From positions 1 through 5,272 of the forward strand of contig JAGHUY010000141.1 of NCBI GenBank assembly GCA_018064545.1: DNA of 5,272 nucleotides, given 5' to 3'. This DNA is from Candidatus Apopatosoma intestinale (GTDB lineage: Bacteria; Bacillota; Clostridia; Oscillospirales; CAG-272). Below, piece by piece: positions 1 to 5,272 of the stretch; positions within the stretch are counted from its first letter, which is position 1, and each line of letters opens with the position of its first letter. The notes under the pieces were generated by a model. The model made no database searches. It saw only the letters and a program-made list of their open reading frames with translations, and was not told where the DNA came from. The position numbers and the translations under genes are program-made.

Positions 1-152
1 ATGACATATTGAATGGTTTCCGGAGCGATCCCCTGTTTTTTGAGTTCCCGCCACAGCACCGGCATCGTCCCCGCCATATCCGTGTCGATCAGAAGATGGC
101 CGATGAGATACGTGTTCGTGTTGCCGTATTTTAAAGTGGTTATCGTCCGCAT
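1..152 (-). CDS. MBL-fold metallo-hydrolase, N-terminal part (cut by window edge)
   Basis: Fifty codons are visible, reading leftward and open to the window edge. The protein begins MRTITTLKYGNTNTYLIG and continues with LLIDTDMAGTMP and an amphipathic helix ending near IAPETIQYV. The pattern of a short beta strand, GN-T-YLI, then LIDTD/G-AG is the usual N-terminus of metallo-beta-lactamase-fold hydrolases. The zinc-binding HxHxDH motif would lie just beyond the edge, so activity and substrate cannot be judged. The start is well fixed: an in-frame TGA lies at 162-164, the ATG at 150-152 is the first start codon after it, and a GAGGG site sits 6 nt upstream. Sampled third-position GC is 34 of 50 codons, clearly higher than in the operon upstream of it. 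It lies on the same strand as the ABC operon but 189 bp away, with no convincing promoter of its own seen. Confidence 0.82.
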   Translation of the reverse strand, partial: MRTITTLKYGNTNTYLIGHLLIDTDMAGTMPVLWRELKKQGIAPETIQYV

Positions 153-158
153 ACCGTG

Positions 159-163
159 CCCTC
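159..163 (-). promoter_or_regulatory. Ribosome binding site of the MBL-fold gene
   Basis: GAGGG on the minus strand, 6 nt before the ATG at 152. Together with the in-frame stop that overlaps it (TGA at 162-164), it fixes the start of the partial hydrolase gene and rules out a longer N-terminus. Confidence 0.6.
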
Positions 164-301
164 ACAGTTTCTTCATCAAAAGATATTTCCGATTGCCGAT
201 CGGGGCTTTCCGTCATAGCCAAACCGGCCAAAATGCCTTCCCATTATGGGATGCCGGGAAAACGATGACGTATGCTGTTTTCAGCAGAAATGCAATATAT
301 T

Positions 302-316
302 CCGGAATTTTTCCGG
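302..316. repeat. Perfect inverted repeat downstream of the operon
   Basis: CCGGAA and TTCCGG are separated by 3 nt and start 26 bp past the stop of the YwaF-like gene. As RNA it would form a 6-bp stem with a tight loop. It could be a weak 3'-end or processing hairpin, but the minus-strand sequence after it (AATATATTGC) is not a T-tract, so it is not called a terminator. Confidence 0.4.
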
Positions 317-341
317 CAAAACCCAATTTATCCGGCGCGTC

Positions 342-1118
342 CTAATGTGTTTTCTTTTTGCTTCTTAGCAGAACCGGAAGATACAGAACAAATACAATCA
401 GAATACCGATCGCAAAAAGAATGCAGAGATACAACAGCCAAGCACTCTTGCTAAGCAATTGAATATCGATCGGAGGCCTGAATGAAATGAAAAAATTAAC
501 ACTTTTTTCAATCCCGACCAAAACGCCTTCATCATACTGTGGAATTGAGAAGACCGAATTCACATAAATTGAAACAAAAAACAGCGTCAAACTCATAATA
601 ACAGCGTTGATGCAATCTTTACCATTGAATTTTTCGCCATAGAAATGGTAAATCGAAAGTCCGAGAATGATCAGCATCGTATGGAAGAGAAAGTATTGGT
701 ATACAATCGGATGTGAAAAAGCTTCCTTAGGTGGAACAGATGATGTAAATACGGTGGGAACCAGCAAGGCTCCGACGGCACCGGCTATACTGGTAGGATA
801 TACAAACGCCAATAGAATGCGATAGAACTTGCTGTTTTTATCTGTATATTTCAAGATGAAAATAAAAACGATTTGTATCGAACACAAATGTAACGGCAAA
901 AAACTCATTTCCAGATAAGGGGCATAGCCGCTTCCGTCAACCAACGGCAAAACCGTTATGGATGAAAAAATTTTCGTAAGCTCAGATGCAATGCATACCA
1001 TCATGCACCCGGCCAGAACTTTATCAAAGCCTATTTCAAATCTCGCAATGAGATATCTGCATAATATTACAATAGCAAAACATATCAGCAGCCAAATAAT
1101 GTGCTGGAATGAAAACAT
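342..1118 (-). CDS. YwaF/TMEM164-like (TIGR02206-type) integral membrane protein
   Basis: A 258-aa, highly hydrophobic protein with about seven predicted membrane helices (roughly residues 3-23, 33-55, 72-90, 100-120, 138-158, 168-190 and 225-250), ending in a basic tail (RSKKKTH). The motif LPLHLCS at residues 74-80 and a second histidine in FLFHT (His146) at the start of a later helix match the pattern I associate with the YwaF/TIGR02206 family, related to eukaryotic TMEM164. TMEM164 is reported to be a membrane acyltransferase using a cysteine and a histidine. By analogy Cys79 or His77 and His146 are the candidate active residues here; that is inference, and the bacterial members remain functionally unclear. 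It starts 28 bp after the permease stop and shares its operon, with no promoter between them. The stop is TAG. Sampled third-position GC is 20 of 50 codons. Family assignment is by motif memory only. Confidence 0.72.
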   Translation of the reverse strand: MFSFQHIIWLLICFAIVILCRYLIARFEIGFDKVLAGCMMVCIASELTKIFSSITVLPLVDGSGYAPYLEMSFLPLHLCSIQIVFIFILKYTDKNSKFYRILLAFVYPTSIAGAVGALLVPTVFTSSVPPKEAFSHPIVYQYFLFHTMLIILGLSIYHFYGEKFNGKDCINAVIMSLTLFFVSIYVNSVFSIPQYDEGVLVGIEKSVNFFISFRPPIDIQLLSKSAWLLYLCILFAIGILIVFVLYLPVLLRSKKKTH

Positions 1119-1122
1119 AATA

Positions 1123-1130
1123 CTCCCCCC
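1123..1130 (-). promoter_or_regulatory. Ribosome binding site of the YwaF-like gene (G6 run)
   Basis: On the minus strand GGGGGGAG lies 4 nt before the ATG at 1118. The G-rich core is longer than a usual Shine-Dalgarno site, and the best-paired part (GGGG/GGAG) gives a usable spacing of about 4-8 nt. It is the only start signal in the 28-bp gap after the permease and supports the ATG at 1116-1118. Confidence 0.6.
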
Positions 1131-1146
1131 GCTGTTATCGTAAAAC

Positions 1147-3882
1147 TCAGCCCGCTTTATTGATATCGGTCAATTTGAACTTGTTGATTTTCTTCAAGGA
1201 AATCACGCTTACCAGAAACGTCATTGCCATACTGCCCAAGGAACCAATAAAGCATGCCCAAAAATTGATTCCAGTTAATGCCATGGAATTCCTGGATGCC
1301 ATGGCTTCAATGGAAGAATTGCCGACAATCGTTCCGATCAGCGTCCCAATGATAATACCGATCACCGTCAGCAAGACGGTATCGGAATAAATATATTTTT
1401 TGGCATCTTTTAAGCGATAACCATTGATCAGCAGGGTTATTATTTCTTTTTTCTTCTCCATAACGAACATCGTTAACAAATTCAGCAGAACCAGTAAATC
1501 AATCAGTATTGACAGAACGGTGTAAACCGCTACTATTGTCTTTGCAATATTGGCAAAAACGCCGAAAGAACTTTCCGATTCCGTGTAATAGTCGCGTAAA
1601 AAATCAAATCCGTCAATTTTTGTCAATTCATTCGTTAACTCACCGATATCCGTGTTACTGGAATCAATTAAATAACAATTGCTCTTTGCTTCATTGCCAA
1701 AAATCTCTTGGTAAACGTCCTTGCTCATTATGGTAGTATGATTGATCAGATAATGTCTGAAAAACCCGGCCACCGGCAATTCGCTTTGATTTCCTGATAA
1801 ATCATATATCAAGACAGACGCTCCGCTGTCAAGATTATAGAAATTTGAATAAGATGAACACATCCAGACACCGTCATAGTCCGGCTTCTTATTGCTCTTA
1901 TACGGAATAATGTTTACTAAATCCTTAAAACTTTCGGTGTCTTCATAAACGTATATATGCGATATCGTGTAAACGTCATCGTTTCCTTTTACCGTGTATT
2001 GCGTATTGTATACCTTAGTATTTCTGATATGGTTCTTGTCTAAAAGATTCTGAATCTCCGCCGCGGCATTTGTCGTATCATCAAAATATACCATGCGATC
2101 AAAACCGAAAACATTGTCATATTGATATTTAAAACTGTTCATATAGTTATTGTTGAAAGTCAGTGCCGTTACAATCAATGCTGTTGACCCGACGATACCA
2201 ATAACAGTTCCGAGCACTCTCCGGGAATCATTGAAAAAGTTGTTGACAATTGTCTTTTTTAACAGTGGCAATCTCGCCCAAAGTTTTGTTTTTTCATAAA
2301 ACCGAATCTTGGCATGGACTTTCGTTTCGCCTTGCAGAAGAGAAATGGCTTTTCTTTTTAAATTTTTCCGGCAAGCAAGATACGTTGTGATAAGTAACAA
2401 AAGAATTTCCGGTAAGGATATGGCCAATACGTCTTTATATGAAAAATACAGCCGGAAATCACTGTTGAAATTAACTTTCAGCGCCCCCAAAAACAAGAAC
2501 TCTACAACATAATAGCCCAATAAAACTCCCAAGAAACAACCGGTAATGGCGGCAAGCGCCGCATAGGCCAAATATGATTTTGTTATTTCTTTGGTGCTTA
2601 GCCCCAAAGCTTTTTTTGTCCCTATCTCTTTCGTCTGACTGTTCACGATTCTTGACAAAGAAGAATAGCAAACGAGCAATCCTACAATGACAAATAAAGA
2701 CGCCATGGATCCGGACAACTTCTTAAACATTTGCTTTAAAGTCGAACAAATCAAGAAGCCAACATTCTGTTTAATGTTTAAAATCCCGCTTGCAGCCTCT
2801 TTGATATCATCGGTTTCCTTTGTAAAAACTTCCAGAGCCTGTTTATTTGAATTCAGCGTTTCTATGGCATTATTCAGCGCAGAGCCAAAAACGTTGTCCT
2901 CCGCATTGCCTTGATTTTTCCCTTGCGCAAGCAAGTTTCCGTCGAACACTAACTGCATTTCTTCGAGTTTTTGCTCTGATAAAAGAATGGTATCATTCGC
3001 TTTCTTCTTAATAGCGTCAATCTTATCCCGCAGTATTTGATTTTTCTCTTCTGTGATCCTGTCAACGGCAATTTTCAATTCCTCCAAATATGCCGATAGT
3101 CCATTGGAATACTCATCAGAAGAAAAACGGTAGGCGTCCAAATGATGATTGCTGATCAAAATGCCGGAATAACCGCAAAAGGCATTTAAATTGAAGGCGT
3201 TATCATTTACATACATAAAGGTATTGACGTTTTTTTGCGTAACCGATGATATGCCATAGCATTGCTTATCTTTGGAAAGATATTTTGGGCTTTTTATTAA
3301 CGCCGTGACGACAAACTCTCTTTCTTTTATAAACGGCTCGTCGTTCACAGTGTTCAATGAGGTCATATCATCTTCGTCTAAATCAAACTTCAATATCTGA
3401 TTGACCTTAACCAACGGTGAATTGTTTTGTTCAAATACGATCGTATCTCCGATTTTGATATTGTTTTCATCAGCAAAAGCAGCATCCACACCTATCTGGT
3501 TTTCTTTTTCCGGCAAAAAACCCTCCACACCAATAAGCATATCTATACTTTTAGGCAGATTATAGATTGCTGTATGATATTTAACCCCGTTTAATTGAAA
3601 AAACTCATAAGAGGTATAGACACCTTCCGTCTCAATCCCCTGATTGCCAAAAGCCGCTACATCTTCATCAGAAAATCCATAAGCAGACAGAACCTCGGCA
3701 TCATGAAAGTTTGTTTGAACAATTAAATCGTCGCATCCTTTTTCCGCTCCGTTGGATGCCCATATCATTCCCGTATAAATCGCAATACTGAGGCACACGA
3801 ACATCATGATGGAAAAGAAAGAAACGAAAGTCGTCTTAATATTGATGAACAACTCTTTTTTCTGCGTTTTTTTCATGATCAT
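1147..3882 (-). CDS. ABC transporter permease with two FtsX domains
   Basis: A 911-aa permease of the MacB/FtsX (type VII) class. Approximate layout: TM1 at 20-42; a large extracytoplasmic domain from about 45 to 385 with a charged, heptad-like helical stretch at about 260-315; TM2-TM4 at 392-412, 434-463 and 484-504; then a second copy with TM5 at 556-576, a second external domain to about 775, and TM6-TM8 at 780-808, 833-855 and 872-896. Cytoplasmic coupling segments follow TM2 (EIGTKKALGLSTKEI) and TM6 (EKKKEIITLLINGYRLKDA), the places where FtsX-type permeases contact the ATPase. It should pair with the ATPase encoded just before it, either exporting a substrate or transmitting force across the membrane; the substrate is unknown. 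The ATG at 3882 overlaps the ATPase stop (TGATG), implying translational coupling. ATG at 3876 is a strong alternative start because GGTGAT lies 4 nt before it. GTG codons at 3888 and 3885 are less likely. No frameshift or degradation is seen. Confidence 0.92.
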   Translation of the reverse strand: MIMKKTQKKELFINIKTTFVSFFSIMMFVCLSIAIYTGMIWASNGAEKGCDDLIVQTNFHDAEVLSAYGFSDEDVAAFGNQGIETEGVYTSYEFFQLNGVKYHTAIYNLPKSIDMLIGVEGFLPEKENQIGVDAAFADENNIKIGDTIVFEQNNSPLVKVNQILKFDLDEDDMTSLNTVNDEPFIKEREFVVTALIKSPKYLSKDKQCYGISSVTQKNVNTFMYVNDNAFNLNAFCGYSGILISNHHLDAYRFSSDEYSNGLSAYLEELKIAVDRITEEKNQILRDKIDAIKKKANDTILLSEQKLEEMQLVFDGNLLAQGKNQGNAEDNVFGSALNNAIETLNSNKQALEVFTKETDDIKEAASGILNIKQNVGFLICSTLKQMFKKLSGSMASLFVIVGLLVCYSSLSRIVNSQTKEIGTKKALGLSTKEITKSYLAYAALAAITGCFLGVLLGYYVVEFLFLGALKVNFNSDFRLYFSYKDVLAISLPEILLLLITTYLACRKNLKRKAISLLQGETKVHAKIRFYEKTKLWARLPLLKKTIVNNFFNDSRRVLGTVIGIVGSTALIVTALTFNNNYMNSFKYQYDNVFGFDRMVYFDDTTNAAAEIQNLLDKNHIRNTKVYNTQYTVKGNDDVYTISHIYVYEDTESFKDLVNIIPYKSNKKPDYDGVWMCSSYSNFYNLDSGASVLIYDLSGNQSELPVAGFFRHYLINHTTIMSKDVYQEIFGNEAKSNCYLIDSSNTDIGELTNELTKIDGFDFLRDYYTESESSFGVFANIAKTIVAVYTVLSILIDLLVLLNLLTMFVMEKKKEIITLLINGYRLKDAKKYIYSDTVLLTVIGIIIGTLIGTIVGNSSIEAMASRNSMALTGINFWACFIGSLGSMAMTFLVSVISLKKINKFKLTDINKAG

Positions 3883-3886
3883 CACC
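3876..3886 (-). promoter_or_regulatory. Translational coupling and start site of the permease gene
   Basis: The ATPase stop TGA (3882-3884) and ATG at 3882 share one base. GGTGAT at 3881-3886, complementary to the end of 16S rRNA, runs through that stop codon and stands 4 nt before a second in-frame ATG at 3876. Terminating ribosomes could therefore restart directly on the permease, keeping ATPase and permease synthesis in step. Which ATG is used (911 or 909 aa) cannot be settled from sequence. Confidence 0.5.
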
Positions 3887-5087
3887 ACACAAGTTCCGAA
3901 GCGTTTTTGGGATCATTGTTTATTGTAACTTCATATACTTTGCCGTCTCTGAACCTGATAACACGATCTGCCATTTTTGTAATTTCTTCATTATGCGTTA
4001 CCATAATAAGCGCTGTACCGTTATTGACTATATCAGAAAACACTTGAAGGACCTCAATGCTTGTTTTGTAATCAAGAGCCGCGGTCGGTTCATCTGCCAT
4101 TATTACTTTGGGATTCTTCACAATAGCCCTTGCAATAGAGACTCTTTGCTGTTGCCCCCCGGAAAGTTGGGAAGGATAACTGTTCATCTTTTCCGAAAGA
4201 CCGACAACATTGAGGGCCTCTGCCGAGTCCATCGGGTTACTGACAAGTTCACCGATAAGATCAAGGTTTTGTTTACTTGTAAGATTCGGCATCAGATTAT
4301 AAGACTGAAAGACAAAACCTATATTTTTGCGGCGGAACTCTGTCAGTTCCTCTTCGGATGCATTTTGATACTCTTCATCCATGAATTTGATGGTTCCGGA
4401 ATCGGCTCTCTCCAAGCCCCCTATTATGTTAAGAAAGGTTGATTTTCCGCAACCGCTTTCACCCAAAAGGCATAGAAATTCGCCTTCAAAGACATCAAAA
4501 CTGACACCTTTCAGAACCGTCGTTTCGATATCTCCGTTTTTGAATGATTTGCATACGGATTTACAGCTGATAAGGGTCTTTTTTTCCAGCCACGGTCTGA
4601 ACAAAAGTTCTGATTCGCCAAGAGACATTTCTGTCAGCATAGCTAATATCTCAAAAACACTGGCATCGTTTTCGGTAAATGCCGACTCTTCGCTGATAAA
4701 AAAGATACAGCCCTTGTCCTTACCGGTAAAATTGAAAGGAACGATCACAAGCGATTTAATTTCAATTTCTTTGAGTTTCTGCTTTAATTCTTCGGACGCA
4801 TTTGCCTGAAAGTCATTGAGTAATACGGTTTCACTTTCATGTAACGCCTTTCCGGTGTTGCGTTCATCAAAAGATATCTCTACACTTGTCAAGTCAACAG
4901 GGGAAAGCCAATAATACGGGTGAAGCACTTCGCCATCACATTGCCATACAACGGCATATTTCGCACACGAGTTTTCGATAATAATTTTGATTCCATTCCT
5001 GATGGCATCAAAATATGTTTCACTTTTTCCAATTGCAGAATGGATAAGCGAAATTAACTTGTAATATTCCAAATCTTTTTTATCCAT
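3882..5087 (-). CDS. GAF-domain/ABC-transporter ATPase fusion protein
   Basis: A 401-aa cytoplasmic protein with two parts. Residues about 14-155 read as a complete GAF domain: a helix, [26 protein letters not shown], then [16 protein letters not shown] and [12 protein letters not shown]. Residues about 172-390 are an ABC ATPase of the MacB/LolD/BceA group with all motifs intact: Walker [10 protein letters not shown] (209-217), Q-loop Q261, signature LSGGQQQ (308-314), Walker B VIMADEP with catalytic E333, D-loop AALD and switch H365. It should power the permease encoded next. The usual ATPase of this class is about 220-250 aa and has no sensor, so the extra 170 residues are unusual and suggest ATPase activity or assembly is gated by a ligand or redox state. 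The ligand is unknown; Cys41, Cys50 and Cys127 lie in the GAF part. First gene of the operon, with AAGGAG 12 nt upstream of the ATG; no in-frame alternative start precedes it. Confidence 0.93.
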   Translation of the reverse strand: MDKKDLEYYKLISLIHSAIGKSETYFDAIRNGIKIIIENSCAKYAVVWQCDGEVLHPYYWLSPVDLTSVEISFDERNTGKALHESETVLLNDFQANASEELKQKLKEIEIKSLVIVPFNFTGKDKGCIFFISEESAFTENDASVFEILAMLTEMSLGESELLFRPWLEKKTLISCKSVCKSFKNGDIETTVLKGVSFDVFEGEFLCLLGESGCGKSTFLNIIGGLERADSGTIKFMDEEYQNASEEELTEFRRKNIGFVFQSYNLMPNLTSKQNLDLIGELVSNPMDSAEALNVVGLSEKMNSYPSQLSGGQQQRVSIARAIVKNPKVIMADEPTAALDYKTSIEVLQVFSDIVNNGTALIMVTHNEEITKMADRVIRFRDGKVYEVTINNDPKNASELVW

Positions 5088-5099
5088 TTTTAATTCAAA

Positions 5100-5105
5100 C
5101 TCCTT
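5100..5105 (-). promoter_or_regulatory. Ribosome binding site of the GAF-ATPase gene
   Basis: AAGGAG on the minus strand lies 12 nt before the ATG at 5087, slightly farther than ideal, within a purine-rich leader (AAGGGTAAGGGGAAGGAG). No start codon lies in frame between it and the ATG, so the start is not in doubt. The leader is only about 38 nt long, too short for a riboswitch. Confidence 0.65.
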
Positions 5106-5131
5106 CCCCTTACCCTTATTTTGTTATTTTC

Positions 5132-5160
5132 ATTATATCTCCGTCGTTGCGGTTTGTCAA
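5132..5160 (-). promoter_or_regulatory. Consensus sigma-A promoter of the three-gene operon
   Basis: Reading leftward, TTGACA (5155-5160) and TATAAT (5132-5137) are separated by exactly 17 bp, a full match to the housekeeping consensus. Transcription would start near 5125, giving a leader of about 38 nt. No obvious operator palindrome overlaps it, so transcription may be strong and constitutive. Confidence 0.88.
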
Positions 5161-5180
5161 TGAAGCTCCGGCGAGGGGAC

Positions 5181-5207
5181 GAAAAGTGCGGATTCGCCGC
5201 CCTTTTC
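5181..5207. terminator. GC-rich hairpin with A/T flanks, possible bidirectional terminator remnant
   Basis: GAAAAGTGCGG (5181-5191) pairs with CCGCCCTTTTC (5197-5207) around a 5-nt loop; 10 of 11 positions pair. The layout of A4, GC stem and T4 is symmetrical, as in short bidirectional intrinsic terminators, although the T-run is only four bases. It sits between two divergent promoters, where a terminator has no obvious job, so it may be a relic or a folded regulatory site instead. Confidence 0.4.
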
Positions 5208-5220
5208 CCGTGCAAATCTC

Positions 5221-5249
5221 TTGCTTTTTCTGCGCGAGAATGATATAAT
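5221..5249 (+). promoter_or_regulatory. Divergent promoter with extended -10, reading out of the window
   Basis: TGaTATAAT at 5241-5249 is a perfect extended -10 element. A weak -35, TTGCTT (5221-5226), stands 17 bp before the TATAAT. Transcription would start near 5256 and run rightward, so the controlled gene starts past the right edge and cannot be named. Confidence 0.75.
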
Positions 5250-5268
5250 AGTAGAACATTCTACTATT
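5247..5268. promoter_or_regulatory. Palindromic operator overlapping the rightward promoter
   Basis: AATAGTAGAA (5247-5256) and TTCTACTATT (5259-5268) form a perfect 10-bp inverted repeat around CA. It covers the last bases of the -10 element and the likely transcription start, the classic position for a dimeric repressor. The 2-nt centre makes an RNA hairpin less likely and no T-tract follows. The regulator is unknown; the TAGTAGA half-site is only loosely like BlaI/MecI/CopY-type sites (TACTACA), and the spacing does not fit a Firmicutes LexA box. Confidence 0.65.
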
Positions 5269-5272
5269 TCGG

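Larger units (their letters stand above)
153..341. other. Intergenic gap with several small inverted repeats
   Basis: This 189-bp gap separates the YwaF-like gene from the MBL gene. It holds four short inverted repeats: CCGAT/ATCGG (189-203), TCCCAT/ATGGGA (239-251), TGCTG/CAGCA with a TTTT loop (273-286) and CCGGAA/TTCCGG (302-316). None is followed on the minus strand by a T-tract, so no standard intrinsic terminator for the operon is visible. No good -35/-10 pair for the MBL gene was found; the nearest -10 candidate is CATAAT inside the 239-251 palindrome, without a matching -35. The reading frame of the YwaF-like gene stays open for 42 codons past its TAG (216-341), probably by chance. 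Confidence 0.5.

Noticed and set aside
1..216. Second minus-strand open frame from ATG at 216 (MTESPDRQSE...) running to the window edge
   Set aside because: It overlaps the MBL gene in another frame, and its sequence over the overlap has the biased composition of an out-of-frame translation. No clear ribosome binding site supports it.
13..345. Plus-strand 110-codon open frame over the left end
   Set aside because: It runs antisense through the MBL start and the intergenic gap. The minus-strand translation gives a recognisable MBL N-terminus with a ribosome binding site, whereas this one resembles no family and has no such signal.
2471..2671. Minus-strand 66-codon frame inside the permease gene
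   Set aside because: It is an out-of-frame shadow of the permease, whose own frame is continuous with clear membrane helices here; not evidence of a frameshift.
3993..4809. Two plus-strand open frames of 149 and 142 codons opposite the ATPase
   Set aside because: They are antisense to intact Walker A, signature and Walker B coding sequence and have no recognisable domains of their own.
5100..5117. Possible G-quadruplex in the operon leader
   Set aside because: On the minus strand there are only GGG, GGGG and GG runs, so a three-tier quadruplex cannot form; the purine-rich tract is better explained as a ribosome binding region.
331..5175. Short shared sequence CGCCGGA near both ends of the operon as insertion direct repeats
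   Set aside because: Seven matching bases in GC-rich sequence are expected by chance, and no longer target-site duplication, integrase or transposase is seen.
5247..5268. Palindrome at the right edge as a transcription terminator
   Set aside because: It is AT-rich, has a 2-nt centre and no following T-tract, and lies on the promoter start point; an operator fits better.

Overview
The window looks like a stretch of a Gram-positive, probably clostridial (Firmicutes) chromosome. The pointers are textbook sigma-A promoters, purine-rich Shine-Dalgarno sites and a BceAB/MacB-type ABC exporter with a very large FtsX-like permease. No ribosomal RNA or other strong taxonomic marker is present, so this placement is an inference.

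Layout from right to left, the direction of transcription. At about 5132-5160 there is a perfect consensus promoter (TTGACA, 17 bp, TATAAT) reading leftward. It drives a tight three-gene operon on the minus strand: (1) a 401-aa ABC-transporter ATPase that carries an N-terminal GAF sensor domain (3882-5087); (2) a 911-aa double-FtsX permease with a large extracytoplasmic, partly coiled-coil domain, whose start overlaps the ATPase stop (1147-3882); and (3) a 258-aa multi-pass membrane protein resembling the YwaF/TMEM164 (TIGR02206) family, 28 bp further on (342-1118). A gap of about 190 bp containing several small inverted repeats follows. Then comes the first 50 codons of an MBL-fold hydrolase (1-152, minus), cut by the left edge.

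To the right of the operon promoter lies a GC-rich hairpin. Beyond it is a second, divergent promoter reading rightward out of the window: an extended -10, TGaTATAAT, overlapped by a perfect 10-bp inverted repeat. This looks like the control region of a gene that begins just past the edge.

How the genes may work together: the ATPase and permease should form one exporter or mechanotransmission complex (2 ATPases with the double-FtsX permease). Unusually, a small-molecule or redox-type sensor domain is built directly into the ATPase. The third gene may be a membrane-embedded acyltransferase-like enzyme, judging by conserved His and Cys residues. A ligand-gated ABC complex paired with a lipid-modifying enzyme would be an envelope or lipid-handling system; that functional reading is inference. 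The operon is clearly more AT-rich than the MBL gene to its left (third-position GC 20/50 sampled codons in the YwaF-like gene versus 34/50 in the MBL gene), so it may be an acquired cassette.
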